A DNA stretch of 64,000 nucleotides from Linepithema humile (GCF_040581485.1 NC_090134.1:18901501-18965500), one strand, 5' to 3'. Positions 27,701 through 44,000 are shown, numbered from the stretch's first letter. Notes: generated from the sequence alone by a model not told the origin. Made by a program: numbers and translations.

Positions 27701-30700
27701 TGGTGCATGGGCGCTCGCAGCAGGGGACATTAACATTAAATCGCATTCTAAGTTGCGTCTTCAAAACATACAACTCTAAAATATGTTATTTGGAGATTTT
27801 ATGCGATGTGAAATTAACATCTTCTCTAATAATAATAATAAGAAGTGAGAATAATACAGAAGTGAGAAATACGTGTAGCGTTTAACAATGGGCTACGTTA
27901 TTTATTCCTATCAGTTTAAAACGTTTTGTTAAATTGCATCCCCCCATACTTGTTTAAAGTAAAATGGAAGATAATTCAACTTGTATTAAAATTGTTCAGT
28001 TTTTTTTATAATCCGTACAGACGCCTATGTTTGCGCATTGATATGTTGCGTTATGATGAGCGTGTAGAGTCGATCGTCGTGCGTATACATGTTTTATATG
28101 AATGACTTTCGTACCCTCCTCGCCGAACTCAAGTGGTCGAGTTGCGAGAATCTCTTTATTATGCGAAGGCCGAATTTTTATTCATGAGGGTTGGTCACGG
28201 TTGTGTAATGATTTTTGGGGGATGTAAACTGTTTCGGGGATTCATGGCATTCTCCATTTCGCATATTTTCTTTCCACTACAACAAATAGATTTGTAATCC
28301 ACAAATCAATTTTTATATTTATTTCAAAATCTGTTGTATTGTTGCAACAGAACAAATACGTTCTGCAAATACCAAACGTCGACAATACGAACTTTGATAT
28401 TTACTGCACGCGATGTATGTGTAAAGAAAAATATATGTACCTCAAGCAGATAACTGCTCGAGAGAGAGGCTACTTCTTGGCGCCCTCTGTTTCGAACCAG
28501 TCGATGATAAAGAAAGGATCTTTGGATCTGAATATATGAAATAAAAAAAAAAAAAATTGATACAGTGTAGAGAGAAAATAAAGATAGTTGTCAATAAAAC
28601 AAATTTAAAAAATTATAATTAAAATATTCTGCATTAGTTCTAAAAATTTTAAATTCTTGTAATGCATTAGATACAAAATTATCGTGAGTAATAAATATTT
28701 CTATTGTTGAATAGTTAAAATTAGTTTCTACAGAGCGAAAAACACACAAAAGTTAAATAAATGATGGATGGATCAAGATCTTCACATAATATTTTAATCA
28801 AATTACTAATAATTTTTGTCTTCAATTAATTTACATTTTGATTATTTTGTACCTATGATATTTCAGTCAAGAATATCTTAGGAATAATGTCGCAATTAAT
28901 ATTATTGTATTTTGCAATAACGCCTATTCGACCACGAACTTTCGATTTGTGTTACGAAATGACTGTCGGCGGCGCGGTGTCATAGATATGGAAGGAATCA
29001 TAGATTATTATAATGTTAGTGAGATACTAGAATTATGATAACATCCGTTTTCAAGGCTGCAGATACACTTACATCACACAGTCTTGGCTATGCAACCGGT
29101 TTCATTAGGTTCCTCTATAATCTGGGAAATGGGTGCACTTTGTTGCACATTATGATATTCTTGTGGAATGAGCAATCTTTCTAAATTATTAAGTGGTGAA
29201 CATTGTGCAGAATGTATCATTAATCCACACACTAATTAGTTTATTTTAATTATACGTTATATGAATTGTCATTTTACTTAATTACTTCATTTATATTAAT
29301 TAATTTATTAATAAAACTTGGTTTATCTGTTTTAAAACCTCTAAGCTCCATTTTTTCACTCTAATACGTGAGAAACAGATAATTAAATAGTAATATATTC
29401 GGTAATTGCACACCAATTATTTTGAAAATGTTTTCCGAAAGCGATGTTTTCAAAATTGTAGCCTGCAGGATGTAATTACGCAATTTTATCGTTCCTGTGC
29501 GCTTCCCGAGTTGCTTAGAACGTAAAAGCATGTTACGAGAAAAAGAATTTCACGCAGCATGCAGTCTTTAAGTCCAGTCCGTTATACACGACCCCTTTAT
29601 GCTCATTTTCTCGCCATTGTGACTGGTAATTACCGCATCATTTTGTGGCGGTCGTAGCTGCGAAATCTTCAAGCGCATTTATCTCGCGTAAATGCAAGAA
29701 AGTCAAGTGGTGGCTTATTGTATCTTTTATGCGAGATTCTTAAGTGCGTGAACAATTTAAAAGGCATTTTAAAGGTTAAAGCAACTGTAATTTAGCTTAG
29801 TAAAACTTTGATTGTTCATCAGAAAATTTCTTCTTAACATATTTTTCACATTTACTTTTATACTTAATATTGCAAACTAAAACTTCGATAAATTAAAATT
29901 AACCTGAATTTTATGTATAAAATATATAAAAAGAGGTATGTATATCATCTATTTTCGGCCTTCAAGCTAAAGTTGTGAAACAAAAAACTTTCAGTTGCTT
30001 ATAATTCTTTCGAAAAGTTGTTTAAATTTTTTTTCTGATAGAAATCAATTTCAGATTGATAACAAATCTACAAGAAACAAAAAGGTGCGATAAACTTGTA
30101 CAACAGGTACATCCTGTACGTTATATGATCTACATCATCAGGGTCTTGGGTAAGAGTACGCGTTCAGGAACGTTTACGCGGTCGAAACACGGCACTCATG
30201 ACTAACATGACCTTCACCCTTGCCTGGTTTCAGTGACTGGTCATTTCTCTCGTAATAGCTAATGAAGGTAGCTTGAGGTAGGTAATCCAGCCAGTTTGCC
30301 CGCTGGTGTTTCAAATGTAGGAGATCGCTGGAATAAGGAACGGAATATTGCGGTAGACGCGGCTTTTGCGGTCCAGCTTATAAGGCGGAAAATAGCGTCA
30401 ATCGCAATTTGAGCTTGAAAATCACGCGGTATTGTGAGCAAATATCGCGCGATATGTATTATTAACTCTGGAAATACTCATTCTCTGTTGGTTATATACA
30501 AATATATTTTTCTACGATTCAAAAATGCGTGTCCATTTTTAAAATTGATATTTTCACCGCATTTATTGCAACCGGTTCGTTCGCGCCTCGATAAACCTGA
30601 TCGAGTTTTTACATTTAACACTTCCTATAACACGATGTGATGTTCAGAAAACAGCTTATATCATCAATATAATAACTATATTTTATTTATGTATTTGCGT

Positions 30701-31860
30701 ACCGGCAGAATAAATATATTCTAAATTTGTAGAACGGACAAATACGCTCTAACGAGAATGTCCTTAAGAACGGATCATCCTGCGACACAAAGCAACATTG
30801 ACACAATTGCGCATCCCGCGAGTTGTCCCGATGTGGGCTGAATTTAAACGCCTTTCACCGATCATACTTGCGATCATATAACATCTCGCGTAACACGTTA
30901 TAAACCGGATCTGGAATAAACACTCGTTCGCGGAGAAAATAATTGTAAAAATCGTTTCGCTCTTCGGCGAGCGAATTCCAAATTTTTCTGCAACTCGATC
31001 GCCCTAAGAATAGGCGCTAGCAAAGATATTAGAGAGAAAAGACAATTGAATCTATTTGGCTGGCAAATGAACGTGAGAACGGAAACGGGTGCTAGAGGTG
31101 GCGCAAATTAAGCTTTATTGTTAAGGATCGAGAGGAAGAGGCATTATTGTAAGAAGGAAGTTAGCGGGTAATGAAGCGACGCGGACTAGTTTGAAAATTA
31201 CGAAACGGATTACCATTATCGAGTGTTACGAAACGCCAGCTGAATCTGAGCGAAACGCTATTATACGCACTATCTGTTAATTTATGCGCGTTAAAGAATT
31301 AATTAGCTGACTTCTAAATGCAGATAAAGAAATATATGTGTGTGTGTGTTATTCATACGAGCGATAATCAGTGCTTTCTAACTTTGTGTTTAGATATCTA
31401 TACGTTTTTTCATTCATCCTATCATATTCATATTTTTTCATTCTTGAAAACAGCACAATTTTTTATTTTAACACTATTCTGCATTTATGTATCAACGTAA
31501 TCCTTCCAGATAAAGATAACAGTCGCAGTCGAATTATACTTAAGCGAAAATGGAAAATGATATGTAAATCGGATCAGGAACGGCGCCTCTTTGCTCGCGT
31601 GCATATAAAGGGAGTATAATCGCTCTCCTACTTGCACAGTGAAGGTCATTTGAAATGCTCTATGCACAAGGAAACTGAGATATCATGAGAGAAGTATTAC
31701 ATCCTTCAGTATATTTTCAATGTTAAAATAAATTATCATAATTTTTCTATAAAATGTATAAAAGTAATAATATTCATAATAAAAAAAGGTATTATATACT
31801 CCATAATTATTCTAATAAAGCATTCTAATCCGTTTAGTTATATTTACACGATCACGATCA
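24741..31860. other. Non-coding region
   Basis: No gene recognised. Moderately GC-rich patches at 25.1-25.75, 26.1-26.3, 26.7-26.95, 27.2-27.7 and 30.8-31.2 kb alternate with AT-rich DNA. The patch at 25.1-25.75 kb is compositionally even and could be a conserved element, but conservation cannot be judged from one sequence. Confidence 0.55.
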
Positions 31861-32560
31861 GAAATGATCAGGGAGCATCAATTAAATCGCGAGAGACGGC
31901 CGGCCGACATCCGGGGCTCTGCAGAGTGAGATCCGCAGGAAACGAGGTCCTTCTTATCTGGTTACCACCCACGGCGAAGTAAAATGCTCCCCACCTTCGT
32001 CGATCGCGCGTGACTACACGCGTGCATACATTCGGCGACGTATACGCACACGGCACGCATGCATGCACGCAATGCTGCATCAAACACGCTCGCACACGCT
32101 GTGCGCTCTCTCGCGGTCGCTCGCTCGCCGCGAGTAGATTCGAGATTTCAGCCGCAGTCGCGAACGCTCGGTGTCCACGGTCAGATCGGGGGCCCGGCAC
32201 GAAAGAGACCCCGAGCAAAAGGCCCCGCGTTGATCGCGTTCGAGATCGGTCGATCGCATCGCGCCGGCGGAATTACCAAAGTGTCCCCCACTTCGACCGG
32301 GAAAACCTCTTCGTCGAGACGCGTGTACATATGTGCACGCACGAAGTTGAGGACGGACGCGGTATTGTTATCCGTCGATCGATCGAATCGATCGTGATTT
32401 AGCACGTCGTCGCGCAAGCGGGATAGAACAGACGATCGAAGCGCGCGACGAGGGTGCATTGGGATTCGGTGCCCGGTTCGTTATCGATCGACCGAGAGCC
32501 GACAGGTCCGGAGATGGATGCATTCGCGAAAGATCGCCGATGAGATTTTGTCCCGGCATA
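31861..32560. promoter_or_regulatory. CpG-rich island, candidate promoter or enhancer
   Basis: A 700-bp island with many CpG dinucleotides and repeated GATCGATCG-type palindromes (about 32370-32400 and 32480-32570). Frames on both strands are open for up to 130 codons without recognisable protein features. It may be a promoter or other regulatory island; no transcript direction can be assigned. Confidence 0.3.
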
Positions 32561-35500
32561 GATCGATCGGTGTACCATTATACATGGTGGTCGTTTGTAA
32601 CATAATATGAGATAATCGGATGATCTAGAATTGATCATAAAAAACGATCGGAGCTGCGTGACGCGATTTGACCGATTTTAAAGTTTCACTTTCGTCGGTT
32701 GATGTTTTCGAGTGTTAAATTGACAAAAATTGCAAGGGAAAGCAATCTGACCAGCGCAGATGCGACCGGCTTCTCGAAGAGTTAGTAATAATGACTATTA
32801 ATGCTTCAAATTATACTGCATGACGCTCAATTGCTGCGAGATTCCGGATAAACAAGCTCAAGTGACAAAAATGAAGAGACTTTGAAGTGCTTAGGTAAGA
32901 CTAGTCATGATTCGTGTAATTATTAAAATTATTAAATGTAAAATATAAAATTTTATTCATAAAATTGCAGTTGCACACGTTAAATTTATAGCGTACATTT
33001 ATCGGCTTTGTTAATGTGTGTGTTTCTGACGAAATTAATTCCGGTGTTAATGCTCAATTCTTGAAAAGTAGGGAAATAAAATAACCGAATGCAATTACAG
33101 TATAACTTAAATACACTTAGAATCGAGTTTGTTCTTTATATTACTTGTGATATTATAATCATTTATAAAAAAAGATCACAAATATAAGCAATCTTTATGT
33201 AAATGAAAATGTCGTGATCGAATTGACTTTTATTTTATTTCTCATTATTTCTTAATTAAGAAAAACAAAATCCTGAATTTCAATTTATATTTCTTATAAT
33301 TTTTAAAATTTTAATTAAATTTGTCTCTTTCTCTCTTTCTTTATTCCTAAATTTTATATTTAAAAAACAAACAATTTTAAGTATTTAAAATATTCTGAAT
33401 TTTCTCATTATAGTTGCGGAATTCAAACTAATGTATTGTTAAGTGAGAATCGAATTTTATGATATCGGCTAAATAGGCAACAAATGGCATAGTGAACATT
33501 CTTTAGAAATTTAAAACATTTTGTCGATAGCGCACACATAAACCTCCATCGAAAGCCGGCGATTGAGAGATAGTTTAAGATTTGCCACAGACTGGTATGA
33601 TAAACTAGGACTAACTCCTTTCCTTTCAGGAAGAGAATTTATCGTCGATAACGAATATGCATGTGTACATGTGTGAACTAGTTGCTCGGTATTGCATATC
33701 GACTTACTCAACGCGTTATTTAACAACGTGCACTAAATGCTGCCATCGCATACCGCGGAATCAATCGAAACTCTATCCGGATTATTTGTGTTAATCGTGA
33801 TTCAATGCGCTCCGTTTGTTTCATTGGTCAGTGAGCAGCTCATAATTTCGTAATTATGCAATCGCAAATCACTAAAATCTAATGAAATCTATGATATATC
33901 TAAAACGTACTAATAGCATTAAATATATATATAAACTTAACAACGAGGTGCAACCGAAAGCGTATTGATAAAAAATAAATATACGAAAATAAATTGCGAA
34001 AAATAATAATACAGAACTAAGGAATAAAAATATTTCCGTAATTGCTGAAAAAGAGTTTGTGAAATGTCGAGGATACAAATTATCGTACTTAAAAGATTAT
34101 ACTTAGCCGTGTCATGACTTTTTGCTCCGTAATTAACAGAGGTCTAATAAAGATAAGTTGTAATATGTAGAGAAGTCTCGTGATGCAGTAAATTATAATT
34201 TAAAATGATGAATATTCATCTATTTGCCATGTGATAAGTGTCGCATATGAATTTAGGTCGATGAAACAAAAACCTGATTTCCTCGCGTGAGATTTTATTA
34301 TAGTTTTTCTAAGCAATAGGCATGGTCGATTAAATATATCACATTGAGAGATGTGTAATTAACAAGCAAATTGCAGATGATAAATTTTTTTCTTCTAATG
34401 ATAGTAAACATTTCATTATGGTGATGACGTGTTTATAATCATTCTTCTTGTCATTATGAATACTTGAGATTTAGATAAAATGATATTTATGCACAGATAT
34501 ATTTTTCTCCGTACATACATACATTCGTATTCAATATTATTCTGCTAATACCGTTAAAAATGCGTATGTTTAAGTACGTACATAAAAGATCATATATTTT
34601 TCATCAGGTAGCGTTGGAGGAGAAATAAAGCGCGAAATATTTAGCAATCAGTGCTAAACCGAAGAGGACTGACAGACTCGGCAGAAAGTTGAATTGCGGC
34701 ATAACAGCCTTGGACTCATTGTACTTAGGGAACCGAAGAAGTTTGTCCCAGTCATCCGCATGACTTGTTGTGATCTTTAGAGAATTCTAATGTGTGATAC
34801 AAGCGCCGTGAAAACATTAACCTTCGGTCTGTCGCCAAGTGTACTTGTCGTTCAATTTACTTTTACTTTTTACAATCTCAAGTAACAAGAACGTAAATTG
34901 TATATGATAATAATCGATAATTACTACAGCACCTTACTTGTGCCGCTGAAAAACGGAAACTACGATTAAGCAGGAATTAAGTAGCAAACCGAAATACCGA
35001 CGATAAGCACATCTTTATCTAATTACGAATGCAACCTTCAACAAGTGAAAGCAGTGCGGCAGTCTGTCTACAGCGTTTTCGCCACGCACTTATGCGTCAG
35101 ACTAATAAAACGGACCAGACAGGATTACCGGGTGATTTATTTATAAACTCGCGCAAAAAAGATTCGTGCCAAAGATTTTTATCGCGATCAATTATGGCGA
35201 ATATCCCCTTTATCACTAGACGATTGCATATGCTGAACACGTGTGAATGCTCGGGTTCTAATACGGCATTTAAAGCACACATCAGTGTGTATAATCATCT
35301 ATTATTTATTAGTACCATCTTGGGTAACATTTAGCATTTTGTTACGTAAGCTATCGCAATTCATCATACAATTAATGTTAAATTGGGCCTTGTGCTAGCA
35401 GATAAATTAATTTTATATTACCACATATCATACAAAAACTATGCTTATACGTCAATATGACGTAAGAATCAGTTGCTGTCAAATTTATATCCTTAAATCT

Positions 35501-37995
35501 CAATATCAATAGTCGCAATGAGCGATTCATATAGCGACTTTTTTTTGCAAAAAAGTGTATGAAAAAGATACATTTGTTGCACATGATTTGCTCCAGAAAT
35601 TGCTGGACTACTTTCGACAACGCCGAAGCGAATGGTTTGGCCGCCTACAGTGAACGTCAAGGAGTGAATTGCGCGTTAACAGCTGATTTTGCCACGTGGT
35701 TCGTGCACCGTGATTTATTACGTAAATTTGAGCGTCTACTTTTCCAGCGATTTCTTTGAAATAATAAACGAACGTTGTTGATATTACTGAATCACAAGTT
35801 CAATGATATCGATGCGAGGTTTTCTCTCCGCATGTCATCACACCAATATTTCTCAATCGTGGAATGATTTTATTTGCATTTTCTATCGCACGCAATCGCG
35901 AGCTCGAGCGAGGAAACGAATATGTAGATTGTCGCTAATACACACGTTAATCAGCTTGCATCTTAATATTAAAACATATTAAAAATATTCAATGTTATGT
36001 ATGAATATAATAATACTATAATAGAAAAATGATATAAAAATACAATTTTATTTTATAATATATAAATGTTGTTAAATATGCAACTTTTTGTAATATTTTT
36101 TATATTATTATTCTCTTTTATGCTAATTTTGAAATCTATCAAAATATTCAATGATATATGCGTGTTTTGTATATTTCTTATGAGATGTAATGAATATCAA
36201 TTGCCCACTTTTTGATAATTTATGACCTAGTGGGTGACTGATATTTTTGCATTACATAAAGGTTAAAGAATATTTAGGTCATGGTATTGATGCTGCTCAC
36301 CCTGATTACAGTTAATTAACGACAATCCATTGCGTCCCTGATGAAAACCTTCAAACATAAGGATGAACGGTTAGAAAAAAAAAATACATAAATTATTACT
36401 AACTTGAAGAGATTTTTTTGAATTATTTTTTAACATAAATAATGTCATAGATTTTTTACTATTTTAATAATAGAGACATATTGAAAAATTAAATACGTTT
36501 AAACATTGCAATGCAATTTGGCTAAACAATAATGTAATTAAAAATGTTGAAACTCTTATTTATTAGCTGCTCTCGAAGTATATATTCTTAACGTCAAATT
36601 AATTTCAACACATATGCGTGTGCGCAATTTATATATATGTATATTGTATACTTTGCCAACAATCTCATATCGTCATAGTCCGTTGAATATAATGTGAAAA
36701 ATACAATCTACATCAGATAGCTATGTGAGAGACGATGTATATCATCTTTCTTTTTTTGCATTGGCTCTTTTATTCGTACTTTTTATATTACCTGTTACTA
36801 TTATATTATAGAATTTTTACGTACTTATGCTCACTTAATGTTGAGAAATATCTTATTATTCTTGTAAATACTTTGTTAATAACAATTTATTTGTGTACAT
36901 TTCGTGCATAATCGTGCATTTATACATGTCGCGTGTGATCACCGCTATTAATAATAGACTTTATCAAACGTTAAGAAAGCTGCAATATCCGGTTATTTAT
37001 CAAACTTAAGCCAGTGCAGATAAGAACGTTAAAACAGCGTCTCTATCATTATTTTTGCACTTTATTGTAAATATAAAGAATTAAAATTATTCTTTATTCG
37101 TTTGGCTCTTTATCGGCTCTTTCTAATAAAGAGATTTAAAAATTCAACTGCCAACTTGACTTTCAAAACTTTCATTACCATCAAATCAGTCCTCAGCTGC
37201 AACAAAGTATCGGGTGACAAGAGACTGAGTCAGCTCGGCAAGAGTTGCTATTTGCAGGTTTATTATGAGCAAGCTTATTACTCATAGACTTTAATCGATC
37301 ATCTCGCAGGTGCGAGAAGTGAATTCTACGCGGACACAAAGCGCGCGATCGCCGTCGACTACGTTATTTAGCGTTACCCGTTGCTTTTCACTATACTTAT
37401 CACCCATATCATGCACGCACTTTCACACTCTAGCGCGACTATGCCCCACACGCGATATCACGCCACGGATACGCCAACACCCGGAATAAAAGGGGACTCG
37501 GACTCTCGGTGTGGGTTCGTTGTATCATAAACACGCGTGCGAGCGCGCGGGTGACCGTCCTTATGCCAGTTACCCACATTTTCAACCAGGAACAAGGCTT
37601 ATAATAGTACCGCCGAGCGGTACAAGGCTTCGCAACTAGAATACCTGTCGCGCGTGCACTTTCAAGTTATTGAAGCAGATCATTCGTAGATTATACTTAG
37701 GTACTGACCTTAGCGCGCGGCTCGCCTTCGTCTATCCCGACTTTATCATTATTTTAATTACTTCATTCTGCGCACGCGATCGCTTTGCACTGATAACGGT
37801 TCAAAGCTATCAAGGTGCTGATTATATCAAAAAATATCAAAAAGCCTCGTCGAGGAAATAAATACGTTTATTTTCCACGACATTGCATCAGAAGCAGATC
37901 TCTGTGGATATTATCATAAAATTTGCATGTTCTCGACTGTCAAAAAGCCGTAAGGGAGTTTCAAAAGTAATTAGTTTTAAGTGCCAACGAACATG

Positions 37996-38043
37996 ATTAT
38001 TATTTGCCTCTGTATATGATGTATTATTATTTGCCTCTGTATA
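37996..38043. repeat. Two-copy 27-bp tandem duplication
   Basis: ATTATTATTTGCCTCTGTATA occurs twice, identical for 21 bases, at 37996-38016 and 38023-38043, with a 6-base remainder between, giving a 27-bp period. A recent local duplication without evident function. Confidence 0.9.
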
Positions 38044-41000
38044 GCGATCAACGATCGCACGTTATTTTGCTATTATGTAAATCTTAACGCAATGTGTCGC
38101 ACAGAAAACGCAAAACGGTTAGCGCCTATCGAAGCAGACACGCTACCAGGTGTCTGCCAGGAAATCGTAAATCAGGTTGCAGATCTTTTTCATTAATCAC
38201 GAAGGCAACGGTGGGTAACGCGTGAATTGTCACGATGCTGGAGTTGCATGCTTAAAATGTACGTATTGTGCTTTTTTATCGCTAGCTGACCAGAACTAAG
38301 ATAATGAAATATTAATGAATGCGATAATTATACTTATAGCGTTTATATTTGTTGGTGAAAGTGACTAATGTTAATATTGCGACACGGAAAGACGGAAACA
38401 GATCTAAAAATATCGTGGAATATTTATCGAAATCCGATCTATTCACTTTAAAGGAATTCACATGCGTCATCAGATTTGTACGTCAATATTTTATTGTACA
38501 AATTACCTCGGATGGAGACAAAATTCAGGCACAAATCGAGCTATTGACTTTGACGTATTGTCCGTAATACACGATATTGTTAATATCAATTATATGCATT
38601 CAACAACTTGTCATTCGTTTAACGTATTGCTACCGTTAAACGATTCGGAATTTCGATAAGAATTAAATTGATACGCGTAAAATTGAACTTTCCTAAATAA
38701 CGCCGCTCTATTTTATTTCCTATCAATAACGTATCTCGCAGAACACGTGTCAGTCGGCAACATTTCCTGTGTGGAATGGCAGCAGAATTTTAATCTAAGC
38801 GAAATTCTAGGACTTGCCTCATCGAAAGTATTTGTTGGTTCATGCCTGAACGCTTCGTATTCTGCATCGTCAGCGATTACGGCTGGGCAAATCATGATCA
38901 AGTCACAGAGCGGTTTCTCGTGACTTGAGATTAATACCTGAAAGACATTTCTGTTCTCGAGCTTCGTCATATTTAAAGAAGGAATCTATGCACTACTGAT
39001 TAGCATGATGCTGGCAAGACATCTATGAGAATGACAAGGCCGTAATGAGGCTGGCACAGAGACATCCTTCTCGCAGTAACTCGTTAACTCGTCAAGCAGA
39101 TGAGTCAAATTTATAATTACATTTCATTACATTTTGTTGCATTCGCGCGCGGTTAGTGCTGCGAATAACGTTTCTAATTTATATGAATCAATTTCTCGCG
39201 AAAGATTAAGCACCAATTACGAAATCATTCTACATATTCTCTTTAGAAACGTGACGAGATCCTCGCGAGTAGTTCTCTATGTTGCATACGGTTCCTTCGT
39301 CACATTCGGATTTTATGTCGTAACCAGGACCGCCGCTTGAAAAGCATTCCGTCAGTTGGTCGGAGCATTGCAACGCGAAGATGCAGCCTTTTCTAGCGTA
39401 AATGTCACGAGGAACTCTATGTAAGGTATATGATCCGTTAGAGCGGTGCAAGATTGTGATATTTTCTCTCTCGGAGATAATAATAGACGGAGGGAATTCT
39501 TAGCGAAGCATTTTTTGCAATCACCCATAATGTCTGAAGATACAAGTATTGCCTAATAGTTAATTTAAATAAACGTCATGTGCAAAATACGACATAAATA
39601 AATAAAACGCAAAGAAAATTGAAAACAAATTAAAAAATAAAATATTTTAGAATATAAATATGGAAATACTTGAAGCGTAAAAATAAAGAAATAAAAATCT
39701 GTTATCTATTCGCAATATTTGATTGGTATAACAATTTCAGATTCAGATTAATATGCAAATTTGGAAAAAAAGGAATAACAATTTTTCTTGCGATAAAAAA
39801 ATCTATAAATCGATTCGTGAAAATGCATGCGAAAATCAGGAAATGTCGAAAGTAATATTTTAATTTAGTGGAAAATATGAAGTAATAATGTTGCTCTGCA
39901 ACATACTTCGATAGTAGATAGAAAGATAATAATAGTGCGAATAATGTGGCTGACTTGCATAAGAGAAGTGTGATCTAAATATACGAATCATTTTTAATTG
40001 GAGTATCGCGTATTTCAAAAGTGACTATTTGTACATTTCAACCAACATATTCTGGATCTGTGCAAATTACCGCGAGTGTTTTTATTTGAATTGTCGACAG
40101 ATTCGATTTATCATGATTGCTCAGTCATTATACACTTAATGGTCATTTAAGAAGCGGTACTTTTTTACGAGTAAATGTGATATTAAACAGAATTATTCTT
40201 ATCTCAGAGATTCGCACGTATCTTCTGCAGAATTCTATTATATACATATACATAATATAACCGTACACGTGGAAATCCACGGGAACGCAATGCTCTTAGC
40301 ATTCCATTTACGTACAAACCGATACCGCATTTAGCATACCTATGCAAATGTCAGAAGAAGTCTCACGGATATAAAAGAAAGACTTTTTCGCGCATCCGCG
40401 ATGGTAATAACACTTCGCGGCGAGTAATAATAACCTTCAGTCGCGTTTCGCAAAAATCTGGTTTTACCCGTTTATGTAAAAATTAAGAAAATTCAGGTCG
40501 AACGGAAGGAAGCCTTGACACAGCTAAATCTTTTAGTCATTTTTGTGCACGCGACTCTCCTTGAGATGTGGAATTGAAAAATCTGTCCAGTCCTGTCTTT
40601 TCATGAATAATTTCAACGCAATAAAATTTTTTAAGAAGAGATACGTATATAGCATTTAAAACAGCACACATACGTATCATTCTGCTTTATACAATTATTA
40701 TAATCTCAAATTTTGCACCATTGTTCACAGTGATAGATTACAAAAAAAAAATGGAATTATATTTTAAAAACATGCCAAACAGAATAGTTTTGTTAAATCA
40801 TATTTTTAAAAGAAATTGCTGACATGTCTTCATGAGGGAAATGGACAAGATTATTTCGTCTTTATCTCTTAATGCACTCATAAAAAATAAACTGCTTGTT
40901 TTGCAGGACCGGCAACGAGATTAATTTACATTCGTGCGTCAGTCGAGTGAATGACCTCAATCGCGACGCACACGGAATTGGTTTTACGCGAAAAAGAAGG

Positions 41001-44000
41001 CTAACGCAGTTGCGTTAAAAATCAGACTATCGTCAGTCGTGTAATTGACCGCATCCGTGAGTCAAGTGATTGCATTATGCAATATGTATCGATGACACGA
41101 CAGGAAAAATAACGGCACGATGTTACCAATATTACTCGTGCGAGACAATTTCCTATGTCACCGTCGAGACTGCACTACTTTTTAAGTAAAGGCGTATTAA
41201 ATGGTAATTATTTTCGATAAAGATTCAAATATCACCCTCGTAACATCATATTAAACACCAGCAGGATATACGATCTAAACCAGTTATACGTTTATATTAC
41301 ACGAATGACTAGTCAGCAGTCATGTAATGTCCAAAATAATTGTTATTTTGATTTCCGACTTACGTCGACGTATTATTTGGTATAATTAAGCATGACACGT
41401 GCGATTATTGCTTTTATTACGCTGTGCCTAGCAGCTACGCAAGATAATATCTGTAAATGCAAATTAATATGGCCATATCGATACTGTGGAAACAGCGTCG
41501 GTTAAAATTTATTGCCTATATCCTAGTAATATTCTTTTTCTGGAAATCCTAATGATCAAAAACACAATTAAATTTTTCTCCGTATTCGCAGAAATCAGCG
41601 AATGTCTACATTAAAATAAATTACAGCCGCGGAGGCTAATATGTTTTCGCGTACGTCGCAAAAAAACACTTATCAATATCATGCAATAACGAAGCGTCTT
41701 GCTTGATTAAATTAAAACACATATGGCGAAATATTGCAATTACAAAAAAATATACTTGCGTTATTCGATAACGGAGTCTGCAAGCTGTGGATTTACATAT
41801 TATTGTATGCAACACGCATACGCATATTCGATATAACAATATCGAATCGCAATTCCGTCGCACACACGCGTTTTCGAAATAATGTGTGCAACAGTGTTTG
41901 AAAATCGTAGTGGAATGTTTTGAATTTTAGTGCTCATGTTACACATAGCAATTTGTGCGTGAAAAAGATATAATTATAGGAGAAATAAAAGTTAACAAAA
42001 AGAAAAAGTAGAGTGTAGCAAGTGTACGATTGTAACAGTTGATTGAAACGATAACGTTGGAAAGTCGAGTTATCTTCTAGTGTCTTGTAACAAGCAGTCA
42101 GTGACCCATAACAATTAGCGTCATGGGAAGGGAGCGTTTGTAGTACGGAGGGGAAAGCCGATTGACGGAAATGGACTAAACTTGTATGATCCGGTAGGGT
42201 AAATCGTCCGCATTTTCTTTCAGATTTTTCCAATAAAAGCTTTTTATACTTCCTGCTTGAAATATTTTAGTCAATTCTATTACATATGTATATATCAATA
42301 ATATTTAATTTCAATCTTAATCTTTTATGGCTATCTAAAATTGACCTCCGAATTTAATACAAAGGAAAAATTTGACTCGTTATGTTAATGCGCGATTATA
42401 AAATCGACAGAAGTGTGAAAGTCACGCGCGATAACTCGATGATCGCGCTAATCTCCACGTGCTGCGGATTGTTAATCACGACGTGAGATCACGAATCACG
42501 TTCTCGTGTAAATGATAGTGCTTATACCAGGATTGGCGACGACGACGTGGCCGCTTGTCGAAACACTATATGGATAAGGAACAGCTGGATTATTTCGAGA
42601 CATCCGAGAGTAGAGAATTACACGTGCAGAGAGTCAACACGCTGATGAGACATTCTTTCGCGGTCTTTCACTTTTCGCATATGTTGGATCATATAAATTT
42701 TGTCTTAAGTGGAATCAGCTGCATAGTCTTTGCATTAAGAAATTATGCGTCTACATCTCATGAGCAAAGCGACTCAGCTAAAAACATTGCATCCTGTTCA
42801 GTGATCTAAATATATTTTATGCCAATCAGATTTTTGTAAAAAATTATATTTTTCTTTTAACGTTTGAGGAAGGATATATATATATGTTTTCTTTAATTCT
42901 TGACTTGTTCAAAGTAGAATACTTGACGTCTCATTTAGTACTTAATGTCAATTATTTCAACAGTGCGCAGTTACTCCAAAACCATAAATTAAAATTACAA
43001 ATGTAACAAGAAGTTTCTTGATTTCTTTAGCAAACAGTGCGTTGTTCTGTTCACTTCTACTTCGCAACCACGTATCCTGATTTCGTCACTGTTTTAATTG
43101 AAAATATCGTTTCTGTCTCAAAAACGACAGAACTGGTTCCACTAATGATCTGTAGATATATCCACTTGAGTGCACCTGCACAGGGCCTGTAGTTTTCCCA
43201 AGACGCGAAACTAAATTTAGAGATTCTGAGTTTTGTGCAACTAATTTGCCGGATGATGGTTTCTATCGTTACGTTCAATCGCTTTGAAATTTGCTGCTGC
43301 GACATTAATCGCAACTAGTTAGTCCACTTTTGATCCAAAACGATTCCTTGTGTATTATTCCACGCTCTATGATCGTGTTTCCTGCGTCTAATGGGACGAA
43401 GCAACATGCCCCTTTCAAGTGTTACAAACGCGAGGCTACTTAAATAATTCTTCCCCATTGACTTCTGCGCCGCTGTATATCGCTACGACAAGCGAATCGC
43501 AACCGGCCATACGCTCAATTATTATCCTCCGACTGAGATTTTTTTATGTCAAGGCAATTCATCATTCGGACGTAACGGTGGTAATGCATAAATAAGAAGC
43601 TGAGGAAAGTAGAGCTTCCAATTTCCCGTCGAATCCATGCCTGCAGGCTGTATTCTGAATTTCTTCAAAAAGGTATCGCAGTACAAAAATCCTTATAGTT
43701 TTATCATCTTTTATATTTAGCAAGGTTTATATAACCTCTTCGTTGCAATTAGATTTATCTTTTCCATTTGCAATAAAAGATGCGACGTGTTTGTCTCGTT
43801 CGCGTAAAGCTTTGTGATCAACGATGTGAATATATCGTTAGACGCACGATTAAACGTATATACAATACATGAATACGTGTAGGTGGATGGCCGTTTAACA
43901 CAGGAAAACACTCTTTGCTGCGTAAATCTCTTAGCAGTTATTATAAGAAATTATTTAACAGGTAGCTGATATAATCAACTTCCTATTTAGCAATAAATCG

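Noticed and set aside
36196..36235. Small hairpin CCCACT ... AGTGGG considered as a microRNA precursor
   Set aside because: Stem too short and interrupted; no known mature microRNA seed recognised anywhere in the window.
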